Shown piece by piece: positions 1-7,104 of a stretch of DNA of 11,205 nucleotides. This stretch comes from Bacteroidales bacterium UBA3143 (lineage in GTDB: Bacteria > Bacteroidota > Bacteroidia > Bacteroidales > Dysgonomonadaceae). Location: contig DEZB01000040.1 in NCBI GenBank assembly GCA_002364735.1, positions 1 to 11,205 of the forward strand, in the 5' to 3' direction. The notes under the pieces were generated by a model. That model ran no database searches and was not told where the DNA came from. It was given only the letters and a program-made list of their open reading frames with translations. Within the stretch, counting starts at the first letter, position 1; the number at the start of each line of letters is the position of its first letter. The position numbers and the translations under genes were made by a program.

Positions 1-85
1 CGAATTATCGTGCAAAGGTCTCTTTTGATAAAACGTTTTGTTACTAATATCAAACTCTGAATGTAAAGTCATTTGCTTAAGTCAT

Positions 86-126
86 AAAAATAAAAAGTCG
101 AGAGCGATTCACACCCACGACCTTTC
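86..126 (-). terminator. Intrinsic terminator of the dut-to-nupG gene unit
   Basis: Read on the minus strand, bases 125-118 pair with 93-100 (8 bp, one G-U). After a single U-U mismatch, 116-112 pair with 102-106 (5 bp, two G-U) around the 5-base loop UGAAU. The 3' side runs straight into a U-rich tract (UUUUUAUUUUU, 96-86). The hairpin begins 20 bp after the nupG stop codon, the expected place for rho-independent termination of the leftward genes. At first glance the stretch resembles a tRNA 3' end, but a T-arm does not pair; the hairpin explains it better. Confidence 0.78.
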
Positions 127-145
127 ACTTCAAATTCTTCATTTC

Positions 146-1396
146 TTATCTTGCCAAATGTCGTTCTATCTTTTCTGGATAGTGTTTGTAATGAAATAGC
201 ATTGCGAAAAGCACCATAACTACAACAGAGTAAGCAGTAAATACGAACCAAGCATTCGGCCATCCAGCCATGTCGACGACCTTACCAGCAGCATATGAAC
301 CTATGAAGGCACCAAAACCATTCGTCATAATCATAAATACTCCCTGAGCACTGGAGCGGATCTTTGGACTTGTTTCTTTTTCCACAAAAAGAGAACCAGA
401 GATATTGAAAAAATCGAAAGCTACACCATACACAAGCATAGAAAGAACAAGCATCCATACACCTCCGCCTGGATTACCTACACCTAACAACCCAAAACGA
501 AGTATCCACGCAAACATGCTAATCAGCATCACTTTTTTAATGCCAAATCGTTTTAAAAAGAAAGGAATCAGCAAAATACAAAGTGTCTCAGACATTTGAG
601 AGATAGAGATGAGGATGTTGGCATATTGAACGCCAAATGTGTTTTGATATTCTGGCATTTTGCCAAAATAATTTGTCAAATAGTCATTGGCAAACATGTT
701 AGTAATCTGAAGAGATACACCAAGAAGCATGGAAAAAGTAAAGAAAATAGCCATTTTGCGTTTTTTGAATAATGCAAATGCACGCAAACCAAAATTATCT
801 ACCCACGATTTGCTCTCACCTGCAGGACTTGTTGGGCATTTTGGCAAAGTAAACGAATAGATACCCAATAGTAATGACAGCGTTGCAGAGAAATAAAGTT
901 GATAAGCTGACTGAGAAAATTTAATACCGTCAATACGTAGCAAGTCAACAGCAATCATTGAACCAATAAAACCAACCGTTCCCCAAACCCTAATAGGAGG
1001 AAACGTCTTAACTGTATCAAGACCTGATTTTTCGAGTGCATTGTATGCAACAGCATTTGACAAGGCAATTGTTGGCATATAAAAGACGACAGCAATTAAG
1101 ATGTAAGTATACAAAGCGGAATATTCTGTTTGAGGTGCTGCCAAAAACAAAAACATAGCTCCCATCAAATGACAAAAGCCCAATAGCTTCTCAGCTGGAA
1201 CAAATCTATCGGCAATAATACCTAATAAGCCGGGCATAAACAGTGAAGCAATACCCATTGTTGCAAAGAAACTACCAATCTGAACGCCTGTGAAATCTAA
1301 CTTACCACCCAAATAAGCTCCCAAAGAAATTAACCATCCTCCCCAAATAGCATATTGAAGAAAGTTCATCACAATTAAACGCAGTTTTAGATTCAT
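146..1396 (-). CDS. nupG: Nucleoside:H+ symporter, NupG/XapB family (MFS)
   Basis: This 416-residue polytopic inner-membrane protein is about the length of E. coli NupG (418). Family members import purine and pyrimidine nucleosides (XapB prefers xanthosine) with protons. The N-terminal TM1 region (residues 8-30, LQYAIWGGWLISLGAYLGG type) is characteristic of the family, and a motif-A-like GIIADRF loop follows TM2 at residues 59-65. About 12 hydrophobic segments are separated in the middle (about residues 185-215) by a basic hydrophilic loop ending FKKRK. No signal peptide is expected. The start at 1396 is the first Met before the family-typical N-terminus; no Shine-Dalgarno is visible. It is the last gene of a five-gene minus-strand unit, 44 bp after envC, and is followed by a hairpin terminator. 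Exact nucleoside specificity cannot be read from the sequence. Confidence 0.9.
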   Translation of the reverse strand: MNLKLRLIVMNFLQYAIWGGWLISLGAYLGGKLDFTGVQIGSFFATMGIASLFMPGLLGIIADRFVPAEKLLGFCHLMGAMFLFLAAPQTEYSALYTYILIAVVFYMPTIALSNAVAYNALEKSGLDTVKTFPPIRVWGTVGFIGSMIAVDLLRIDGIKFSQSAYQLYFSATLSLLLGIYSFTLPKCPTSPAGESKSWVDNFGLRAFALFKKRKMAIFFTFSMLLGVSLQITNMFANDYLTNYFGKMPEYQNTFGVQYANILISISQMSETLCILLIPFFLKRFGIKKVMLISMFAWILRFGLLGVGNPGGGVWMLVLSMLVYGVAFDFFNISGSLFVEKETSPKIRSSAQGVFMIMTNGFGAFIGSYAAGKVVDMAGWPNAWFVFTAYSVVVMVLFAMLFHYKHYPEKIERHLAR

Positions 1397-1440
1397 AAAA
1401 GAATAGATTACTATGATGTTATTATATTAGTTCGAATTTA

Positions 1441-2787
1441 TTATTTCTTGAGCCATGGTTCAGGGTTAAGCTTCGTTGTTTTCTGCCATAGTTGAAAATG
1501 CATAGAAGAAATTCCAGTATCGGAATCAGTATATATTTTACCTAAAGCTTCTCCTGTCTTCACTTTTTGTCCTTGCTTTACATACACATTTATAATATTG
1601 GCATAAAATGTGTAATAGTCACCATGTCGAAGTATAACACAGTTATTGTACCCTGGGAAAGCAATGATGCGTGATACTTCACCTTCAAAAATTGAGCGAA
1701 TATCTGAATTGTTCTGTGCTTGAATATCAATGCCACTGTTATTTGTAGAGACATTCCACTCGCTGTGTCTGTGAACTCCAAATGAGGAAACAATAGTAGC
1801 TGCACCCGTAACAGGCATTGGCAGTCTTCCTTTGTTTGCAACAAAGTTTTTAGAGAGATTAAATGTTTCTGTAGCAGCTAAAATTGGCTCTTTCTTTACA
1901 ACAGGTCTTTCAGGTTCGCTGGTTACAACCTGTTCTTCTTTTCGTTCAGATTTTCCTTTTTTTGGTTTTTTCTCTTCCTTTCTGCGTCTTTCTTCTGCAA
2001 TGCGGGCTTGCTCTTCTCTTTTCTTTCGCTGCTCTTCTTCTATTCTACGTGTCTCACGCTCTTGTCGTGCAACCTCTTCAGCTATCAGTTTTTCTATTTC
2101 TGTGTTTAGACGATTAGCTTGTCTTTGTTTGTCTTGAAGTACTTTTTGCAACTCGTTTTCTTTACCTTTTGCTTCGGTCATTTCACTTTTTCTATTCTTC
2201 TCTTCCTCAATCAGTTTTGATTGTTCTTCTCTGATTGATACAAGTGTTTGGCTGCGTTCTACCTTTGCTTGCTCAACATCCTCTTTCTTTTTTACTAACT
2301 GTGCATTCTTTTCTTTAATTTCAGTAGCTTGACTTTTTTGTACACGCGAATACTGCTTTAAATACTGCATTCTGCGCAATGCTTCGCCAAATGATTTACC
2401 TGAAAGTATAAAGAACAGTTTATTCTCTTGTTGCTTTTTATGCATCACCATTTTTATGGCATTGGCATACTTATCTTGTCTTTGCTTTAATTCTTTATCT
2501 AAAATTGCAATATCTTTTCCCAAACGTACCAATTCATTATCGAGTGCTTCAATCTCTTTGTTCTGCACTTCAATCATTTTCTTTCGATTGGATATTTGTT
2601 TATTAATAAGGTTAATGCGTTGAACTATGGTCGTAGTTTGTTTCTTTACATCTAAATAAAGTCTGTTGGTAGTCTCTATCTCAGTTTGCAGATTTTTACG
2701 CTGCTCTTGCAAACGTTCTATCCTTCCGGTCTGAGAAAAAGCGTTAAGACTTAAACTTAAGCTGAAAAAGAGAAACAAGTATTTCAT
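1441..2787 (-). CDS. EnvC-like murein hydrolase activator (coiled coil plus degenerate LytM/M23 domain)
   Basis: A 448-residue periplasmic protein. Residues 1-19 are a signal peptide (cleavage after AFSQ or nearby). Residues about 20-275 form long coiled coils, including the FFILSGKSFGEALRRMQYL segment (125-143) typical of the EnvC coiled-coil hairpin. Residues about 240-285 are extremely rich in E, R and K. A LytM/M23 domain spans about 320-448. The zinc site is incomplete: the first His is Asn350 (NSGID, Asp354 retained), and the HxH motif reads Ser428-Met-His430. This matches catalytically dead EnvC-type factors, which activate N-acetylmuramoyl-L-alanine amidases for septal peptidoglycan splitting, rather than active endopeptidases. 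The start codon overlaps the upstream DUF4292 stop by 4 bp (ATGA), implying translational coupling. The cognate amidase is not in the window. General Bacteroidota annotation often calls these simply peptidase M23. Confidence 0.88.
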   Translation of the reverse strand: MKYLFLFFSLSLSLNAFSQTGRIERLQEQRKNLQTEIETTNRLYLDVKKQTTTIVQRINLINKQISNRKKMIEVQNKEIEALDNELVRLGKDIAILDKELKQRQDKYANAIKMVMHKKQQENKLFFILSGKSFGEALRRMQYLKQYSRVQKSQATEIKEKNAQLVKKKEDVEQAKVERSQTLVSIREEQSKLIEEEKNRKSEMTEAKGKENELQKVLQDKQRQANRLNTEIEKLIAEEVARQERETRRIEEEQRKKREEQARIAEERRRKEEKKPKKGKSERKEEQVVTSEPERPVVKKEPILAATETFNLSKNFVANKGRLPMPVTGAATIVSSFGVHRHSEWNVSTNNSGIDIQAQNNSDIRSIFEGEVSRIIAFPGYNNCVILRHGDYYTFYANIINVYVKQGQKVKTGEALGKIYTDSDTGISSMHFQLWQKTTKLNPEPWLKK

Positions 2788-3632
2788 TTTTTATCTGAAA
2801 ACATTTTTAGCACTTCACTCAATTCAATTTTTGTGTAACTCCCAGGAATAGATGTCTCAAGGTTCATCGGAGAATCTAAGGTTATATCTGATAAAGAAAG
2901 AGAGGTATTTAATTTTCTTTTTTCAGTAGCAGCAACAATTTTCATTTCGTAAGGAAAGAACAAGTTTTTCATTAGCGTAAACTGGTCATAGTTCCATTGC
3001 AATGAATAGTTTTTCTTAGGTAAAAACAATTGGGTTAATGTTATCTGATCATTCCCATTAATTGAAAAAGCATAATCAATGTTCGATTTCTTATCACTGG
3101 CTGTCAAAAGATAGTTTTCACGACTCTCGGAGTACTTAAATTTTCGAAAGTCATTGGCTGTTACATCAGACTGTTCAGGTATGAACAAACTATTTGTAAA
3201 AAGAGACTGCAAAGAATAGAAGTTAAATCCAACAGGGCTTTTATCTTTGAGGTCTTCGAAAGACTCCTTTACATACCTCTTATTCATTCTATCAAGAATA
3301 ATGAGATAATCAGGTTCAACATATAGACGAAACATTTCGATACCAAATAACGGCTGAACAGATAGCTGAATAGCCTCATTATTAACAATACGCAAATTTC
3401 CTTTTGAAGCGATTGTTTTAGTTCCAGTTGAAATGGTCATGTTTAACTTTGAAGAGAAAGTGGAAAATTCAAGTCCTTTGTGTAGCACATCTTTAAAAAG
3501 CACCGAACTTGATTTACTTTCCAATTCAGAATCTGCTTGCACAATCCGTTCTTTTGATTTACAGCCATAAAGACCAACAAACAACACCAACAAAAAGCTA
3601 ACACTATATTTTAGTAAAGTATTGTATTTCAT
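2784..3632 (-). CDS. DUF4292 lipoprotein, LolA/LolB-like
   Basis: From the chosen start this is a 282-residue lipoprotein: a short basic n-region, hydrophobic core (residues 10-20), then the lipobox L21-Y22-G23-C24 with Cys24 as lipidated residue. The mature protein begins CKSKE and lacks an obvious acidic surface-export signal, so a periplasm-facing location is inferred. The rest is beta-rich with alternating hydrophobics (for example RLYVEPDYLIILDRMNKRYV and LSLSDITLDSPMNLETSIP), as in DUF4292. I consider this family related to the LolA/LolB lipoprotein-carrier fold; that is from memory and cannot be tested here. A Met at 3656 gives eight more residues and an 11-bp overlap with the TPR stop, and is a plausible alternative; the Met at 3704 lies too deep in the neighbour. 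It sits between the TPR gene and envC, with a 4-bp overlap on the latter. Confidence 0.8.
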   Translation of the reverse strand: MKYNTLLKYSVSFLLVLFVGLYGCKSKERIVQADSELESKSSSVLFKDVLHKGLEFSTFSSKLNMTISTGTKTIASKGNLRIVNNEAIQLSVQPLFGIEMFRLYVEPDYLIILDRMNKRYVKESFEDLKDKSPVGFNFYSLQSLFTNSLFIPEQSDVTANDFRKFKYSESRENYLLTASDKKSNIDYAFSINGNDQITLTQLFLPKKNYSLQWNYDQFTLMKNLFFPYEMKIVAATEKRKLNTSLSLSDITLDSPMNLETSIPGSYTKIELSEVLKMFSDKK

Positions 3633-3645
3633 TTTAGCAATCAAT

Positions 3646-5400
3646 TTAATTTTCATCAATGTATTTTTTCGATTTAATCTTTTTATCCAAGGTCTTAGAA
3701 TCACTGCCTATCTCTTTTGCTTTCTTCCATTGTTCCAGAGCCTGCTCTGGTCCATCTGTTTTATACAGCACATCTCCGTAGTGTTCTAAAACTTCAGCTG
3801 AAGGCGCATCTTCGCTATACTTTACAGCATTCTCTATATATATTTTAGCCATTGTATATGCACCTTGTTTAAACAACACCCAACCATAAGTATCCAGAAA
3901 AGTTGCATTGGTTGGCTCTGCTTTCACCGTTATTTCGCTCATTCGTTCTGCTTTGTCTAAATCTTTATTCTCAACAGACAGGAAATAACTGTAATTGTTT
4001 AATACACCTAAATTTTGTGGATTAATCTTCAAAGCTTTTTCGTAATTCTCAAAAGCCACAGCCTTATCTCCTAAATGATAGTTCAAGTCGCCAATTTGTG
4101 CATAGAAATCTGATTTCACAGGAGGATTTCCTTCATCCATTGTTTCCAATCCTTTTTCATATATATCTAAAGCTTCTTGATATTTCTTTTGTTGGTATTT
4201 TGCCCCCCCTAAATAAAAATAAAATTGGTAAGCATCTGGAATATGCTTTAATGCTTTCTCTGTGATAGTTACTACTTGATCTAAACTATCTGGAAGCGCA
4301 ATGCGAAGCATTTGTTCCCATCCAGTAGGATTGCCAGGCTCAGCTTCTGTATAAATTTCGAATTGCTTCATCGCCTCTTTTTTATTTTCTTGCAACATCA
4401 AAACATTTCCATACAGAAAGTTAAGTTGAGCATTGTGTGGATGCTGATCAAAAAGGGTTTCAAATAGTGGATTGGCTACTTTAGTATCTGTTTTGTTCGA
4501 TTGCAATAAAGAAATATAGCGCGTTAATAGCTGAAGCTTCATTTCAACTTCATACATAGGACTAACTAATGCATTACGTATTTCCTCTTTTGCCAACTCA
4601 GGCTTTCCGCTCTTCTCATAATAGTTGACCATTGAAATAACCAAAGCAGGCAGACCCGGATCTTGGTCTTTAACCTTTTCGTATTGTTCAAGCGATTTTT
4701 CAAGTTGGTTGTCCTGCATATATACATCACCCAGTAATATGATATAATTTAAATTGTCAGGGTTTTTCTTTATAATGCTCTTAATTTCCTCAAAGGCCTC
4801 TTCTTTTTTATTGAGCATGGAGTAAAGCCGAAACTTGTTTAATGTGATAGACTCTCTGATTCCAACGTTTTTTTCTAATTCATCCAACGCTTCTATGGCT
4901 TTGTCAAGATCTCCATTATCATTATAAGCTTCGGCCAAAGCCATGTAAATATCGGTTTTTTGTGGATTAGTTTTAAGCAATCTATTGTAAATATCAATAG
5001 CTTCTTCTTTCTGGTCAACCTCTCTATAGAGTGATGCCAATACCATATTGTAATAGTAATTATCTGGATCTTGTTGTACAGCTTTGCTGAGATACTCTAC
5101 AGCTTTGCTTTTTTCTTGAAGCACATTGAAAAAACTGCCTAACTCACTTAACACATTTGCATTGGTTGAATCAAGCGAGTGGCAATGTTGAAAAAGATCG
5201 AAAGCCTCGGCAAATTTACCTTGCGCTTTTGCACTAAGTGCATCGTAGAAGTAGTAATCAAACTTTCTTTGATCAGATGAATCAATCACCAGTTTGCTTT
5301 CACCTTGTGCAAGTGAAAAGCTTGTTGAAAGAATTAATAACAAAGCAGTTGGTATTATTGCTTTTAATAATGCTGTCAATATTCTTTTATTATAATTCAT
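3646..5400 (-). CDS. Secreted TPR-repeat protein
   Basis: A 584-residue exported protein: a signal peptide with basic start (MNYNKR), a hydrophobic stretch (about residues 9-28) and an Ala-Gln cleavage region (SFSLAQ). The remainder (about 40-575) is a nearly continuous array of tetratricopeptide repeats of about 34 residues; clear units include YYNMVLASLYREVDQKEEAI, YMALAEAYNDNGDLDKAIEA and DFYAQIGDLNYHLGDKAVAF. TPR superhelices are protein-interaction scaffolds; no catalytic domain is visible. No lipobox is present, so it is probably periplasmic. The open frame reaches back to 5562, but that extension lies inside dut in another frame and lacks a signal peptide, so Met at 5400 is chosen. It starts 22 bp after dut and its stop abuts or overlaps the DUF4292 gene. 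The context suggests an envelope assembly role (inference). Confidence 0.88.
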   Translation of the reverse strand: MNYNKRILTALLKAIIPTALLLILSTSFSLAQGESKLVIDSSDQRKFDYYFYDALSAKAQGKFAEAFDLFQHCHSLDSTNANVLSELGSFFNVLQEKSKAVEYLSKAVQQDPDNYYYNMVLASLYREVDQKEEAIDIYNRLLKTNPQKTDIYMALAEAYNDNGDLDKAIEALDELEKNVGIRESITLNKFRLYSMLNKKEEAFEEIKSIIKKNPDNLNYIILLGDVYMQDNQLEKSLEQYEKVKDQDPGLPALVISMVNYYEKSGKPELAKEEIRNALVSPMYEVEMKLQLLTRYISLLQSNKTDTKVANPLFETLFDQHPHNAQLNFLYGNVLMLQENKKEAMKQFEIYTEAEPGNPTGWEQMLRIALPDSLDQVVTITEKALKHIPDAYQFYFYLGGAKYQQKKYQEALDIYEKGLETMDEGNPPVKSDFYAQIGDLNYHLGDKAVAFENYEKALKINPQNLGVLNNYSYFLSVENKDLDKAERMSEITVKAEPTNATFLDTYGWVLFKQGAYTMAKIYIENAVKYSEDAPSAEVLEHYGDVLYKTDGPEQALEQWKKAKEIGSDSKTLDKKIKSKKYIDEN

Positions 5401-5422
5401 TCTCAATGTCTTTATATTAAAT

Positions 5423-5857
5423 TTAATGCTTGCCTGTATGACCAAATCCTCCAACTCCTCTATCGCTCTCTTCAAGCTCATCGCACAACTCCCACTCCAC
5501 TGTGGCATGAGCTGCGACAACCATTTGACAAATTCGTTCACCGTGGTTAACCACAAACTCATCGTTTGACAAGTTAACTAAAACCACACGTATTTCTCCG
5601 CGATAGTCGGCATCAATCGTTCCAGGTGAGTTTAACACCGAAATGCCATGTTTAACTGCCAACCCACTTCGTGGTCTTATTTGAGCTTCATAACCAACGG
5701 GCAACTCTATAAACAAACCAGTGGGTATTAATGCTCTCTCCAGTGGTTTAAGTGTTACAGATTTTGAAAGGTCTGCTCTCAAATCCATGCCAGCTGAAAA
5801 CGATGTCGCATATTCAGGAAGAGAGTTGTTTGATTTATTTATTATTTTAACACGCAT
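5423..5857 (-). CDS. dut: Deoxyuridine 5'-triphosphate nucleotidohydrolase (dUTPase)
   Basis: A 144-residue trimeric-type dUTPase that hydrolyses dUTP to dUMP and pyrophosphate, keeping uracil out of DNA and supplying dUMP for thymidylate synthesis. All five conserved motifs are present in order: AGMDLRA (22-28), RPRSGLA (61-67), the nucleotide-binding GTIDADYRGEI (79-89, with Asp82 as likely general base and Tyr85 stacking on deoxyribose), GERICQMVV (106-114), and the C-terminal RGVGGFGHTGKH (133-144). The last motif carries His140 where many family members have Ser (GFGSTG). Length is normal and no signal peptide is present. An AAAGAG stretch upstream may act in ribosome binding. It is the first gene of the minus-strand unit that continues into three envelope genes and nupG. 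The 225-bp gap upstream is shared with a divergent gene; I see no convincing minus-strand TAnnTTTG promoter in it. Confidence 0.97.
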   Translation of the reverse strand: MRVKIINKSNNSLPEYATSFSAGMDLRADLSKSVTLKPLERALIPTGLFIELPVGYEAQIRPRSGLAVKHGISVLNSPGTIDADYRGEIRVVLVNLSNDEFVVNHGERICQMVVAAHATVEWELCDELEESDRGVGGFGHTGKH

Positions 5858-6069
5858 AGTAAAACTCTTTATTTATTGATAGAAACATATATAAGTAACA
5901 GACCCTTTTTTAGTCAGAATTTTTATTTAAAGATTCAACTAAAACCTTATTAGATGCGAAATTAAAAAATTCCATCCAATAAATTGGCTTATTGATATAA
6001 ATTAAAGATATATCACCTAAAAAACCATTGATAAAAAGAATAATTTCAACTTTGATGTTTCTAAATTTG

Positions 6070-6077
6070 TATCTTTG
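6070..6077 (+). promoter_or_regulatory. Bacteroidales-type -7 promoter element (TATCTTTG)
   Basis: TATCTTTG matches the Bacteroides sigma-ABfr -7 consensus TAnnTTTG exactly. A TTTG at 6051-6054 could serve as the -33 box, but the gap is 15 bp, shorter than the usual 19-21. Only five bases separate the element from the ATG at 6083, so transcription would start at or within a few bases of the start codon and the mRNA would be leaderless or nearly so, unless the true promoter lies elsewhere. Confidence 0.5.
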
Positions 6078-6082
6078 CTATA

Positions 6083-6820
6083 ATGAATGATTGGAATGAA
6101 ATACTAAACAGACTAAGAAGCACACTGGATAATCAAGGAATTGAATCTTTTCATATTTTAGAAGACCTTGTTCCTATGGAGGAACAAATAGCTTATTTCA
6201 ATTACTTTGATCAGCTGAGAAGTGTAAATAAACCTTTTGTAAGAGATGAAGAGATAGCAATTCTGTTTTCTCCCGATGCTTCCATTGATAGAAAAAAGAA
6301 GAGCTTGGCCCTGCTTTCGTCTATCCCTGATGTGGTTGCATACCGCTCAATCGAAACATATCAAAGTAGTCCACTTGAGCCAGAACTTAAAAATTGGTCA
6401 TCCATCGCATTAGTGGGAAGCCGAATAATGCTTAACTCCGACCTTTTAGGTAAACAGCAAGTGTTTATATCCTCTGGTTTGGGAGGTCATGATAATAAAC
6501 TTCGATTCTATGCCTTATTCTCTGGTCCTCACAGCGAGGACTTCACAGACCTTCAAAAACAAATTGTGGAGCGAGAGTTTAGATTCCAATTAGAAAATGC
6601 TAAAGTAGAAATAGAGAGGTTCGATATCAATGAAAACTATTTTTCGATTTTAATGCTGTTCCCATATGATGTAGATGTAAGATCAATTTTGCAAACAGCC
6701 ATTGAGGAAGTCAACAAATTTGGTGATTTCTTAGACCACAAGTTCTTATTTACGAATACGAAGGTGATGAGTGATATTGAAATTCAACAATTGTTGTTGA
6801 AGAAAAAGAAGAAAGAGTAA
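6083..6820 (+). CDS. Conserved-looking protein of unknown function (245 aa)
   Basis: A soluble protein with no signal peptide or membrane segment; I do not recognise a named family. The N-terminal part (about 1-125) is mainly helical; residues 78-120 (AYRSIETY, then ELKNWSSIALVGSRIML) read like HEAT-type helix pairs. A glycine-rich link follows (VFISSGLGGHDNKLRF, about 127-142). The C-terminal part (about 140-235) reads as strand-helix-strand-strand-helix-strand: RFYALFSG, a helix to about 173, KVEIERFDI, YFSILMLFPYD, a helix about 200-215, then KFLFTNTKV. That order suits a ferredoxin-like/ACT-like fold (inference). The tail is KKKKKE. The start at 6083 has no Shine-Dalgarno but follows a promoter -7 box by 5 bp; the next in-frame Met is residue 32 (6176). 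It is divergent from dut and stands alone, so neighbours do not suggest a function. Confidence 0.85.
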   Translation: MNDWNEILNRLRSTLDNQGIESFHILEDLVPMEEQIAYFNYFDQLRSVNKPFVRDEEIAILFSPDASIDRKKKSLALLSSIPDVVAYRSIETYQSSPLEPELKNWSSIALVGSRIMLNSDLLGKQQVFISSGLGGHDNKLRFYALFSGPHSEDFTDLQKQIVEREFRFQLENAKVEIERFDINENYFSILMLFPYDVDVRSILQTAIEEVNKFGDFLDHKFLFTNTKVMSDIEIQQLLLKKKKKE

Positions 6821-6867
6821 TCCGAATAGATTTCATGGACCGTGGATACAAGTTTCAACAGTTTTAT

Positions 6868-6891
6868 ACATTTTGTTGGTCTGCAAAATGT
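6868..6891. repeat. Perfect 8-bp inverted repeat in the convergent gap
   Basis: ACATTTTG (6868-6875) and CAAAATGT (6884-6891) are exact reverse complements around an 8-base spacer. It lies 47 bp past the stop of the rightward gene and is followed by TTTG on the plus strand. It could be a weak terminator for that gene, but the stem is AT-rich and there is no long U tract. Confidence 0.45.
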
Positions 6892-6977
6892 TTGTAAAGA
6901 CTATTAAAAGTCCACCCTGAGAAGTCAATCTCACATATTCCCGAACCTAAATCCCCTACCATGGAACTTTAGCAGAG

Positions 6978-7037
6978 TGCTGATTGTTAGACTTTTCCCT
7001 TTAAGAATAAAATGTAGAAAAAGATTAATAATCAGCA
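6978..7037. repeat. 12-bp inverted repeat between convergent genes, possible bidirectional terminator
   Basis: TGCTGATTGTTA (6978-6989) pairs with TAATAATCAGCA (7026-7037) over 12 positions with one G-U on the plus-strand RNA. Inside the 36-base spacer, CTTTT (6992-6996) can pair with AAAAG (7019-7023), prolonging the stem. It lies between the ends of the rightward 245-aa gene and the leftward gene ending at 7105, where a shared terminator is expected. Plus-strand RNA continues into GTGGGTTTTC; neither side has a strong U tract, so termination is only a suggestion. Confidence 0.45.
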
Positions 7038-7104
7038 ATTGTGGGTTTTCATAATGGATCTGACAAGCAAGAGTTTTAATTATTTTCTTTTTACAGAAAA
7101 ATTT

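Noticed and set aside
31..45. AAAACGTTTT palindrome as an operator or terminator
   Set aside because: A 10-bp AT-rich self-complementary word with no loop or flanking support is expected by chance here.
93..126. tRNA 3' half or tRNA-derived attachment site on the minus strand
   Set aside because: The supposed T-stem does not pair and there is no CCA, D-arm or anticodon arm upstream; a terminator hairpin with a U tract accounts for the sequence.
1832..2137. Plus-strand frame of about 100 codons opposite envC
   Set aside because: Its Phe/Ser/Cys/Leu-rich product is the mirror of the E/K/R-rich coiled coil on the coding strand.
3657..3704. Longer start for the DUF4292 lipoprotein
   Set aside because: It would overlap the TPR gene by 59 bp and put an unusually long n-region before the lipobox.
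5401..5562. N-terminal extension of the TPR protein into dut
   Set aside because: It lies in an alternate frame of the clearly coding dut gene, and the signal peptide starts at the Met at 5400.
5858..5890. TATGTTTC on the minus strand as the dut promoter -7 box
   Set aside because: It deviates from TAnnTTTG at the conserved final G and has no -33 TTTG at the right distance.
5873..5997. Repeated TTATTGATA words in the dut divergent gap as regulator sites
   Set aside because: Two 9-bp AT-only-like matches in a very AT-rich gap, without symmetry or fixed spacing to a promoter, are not evidence.
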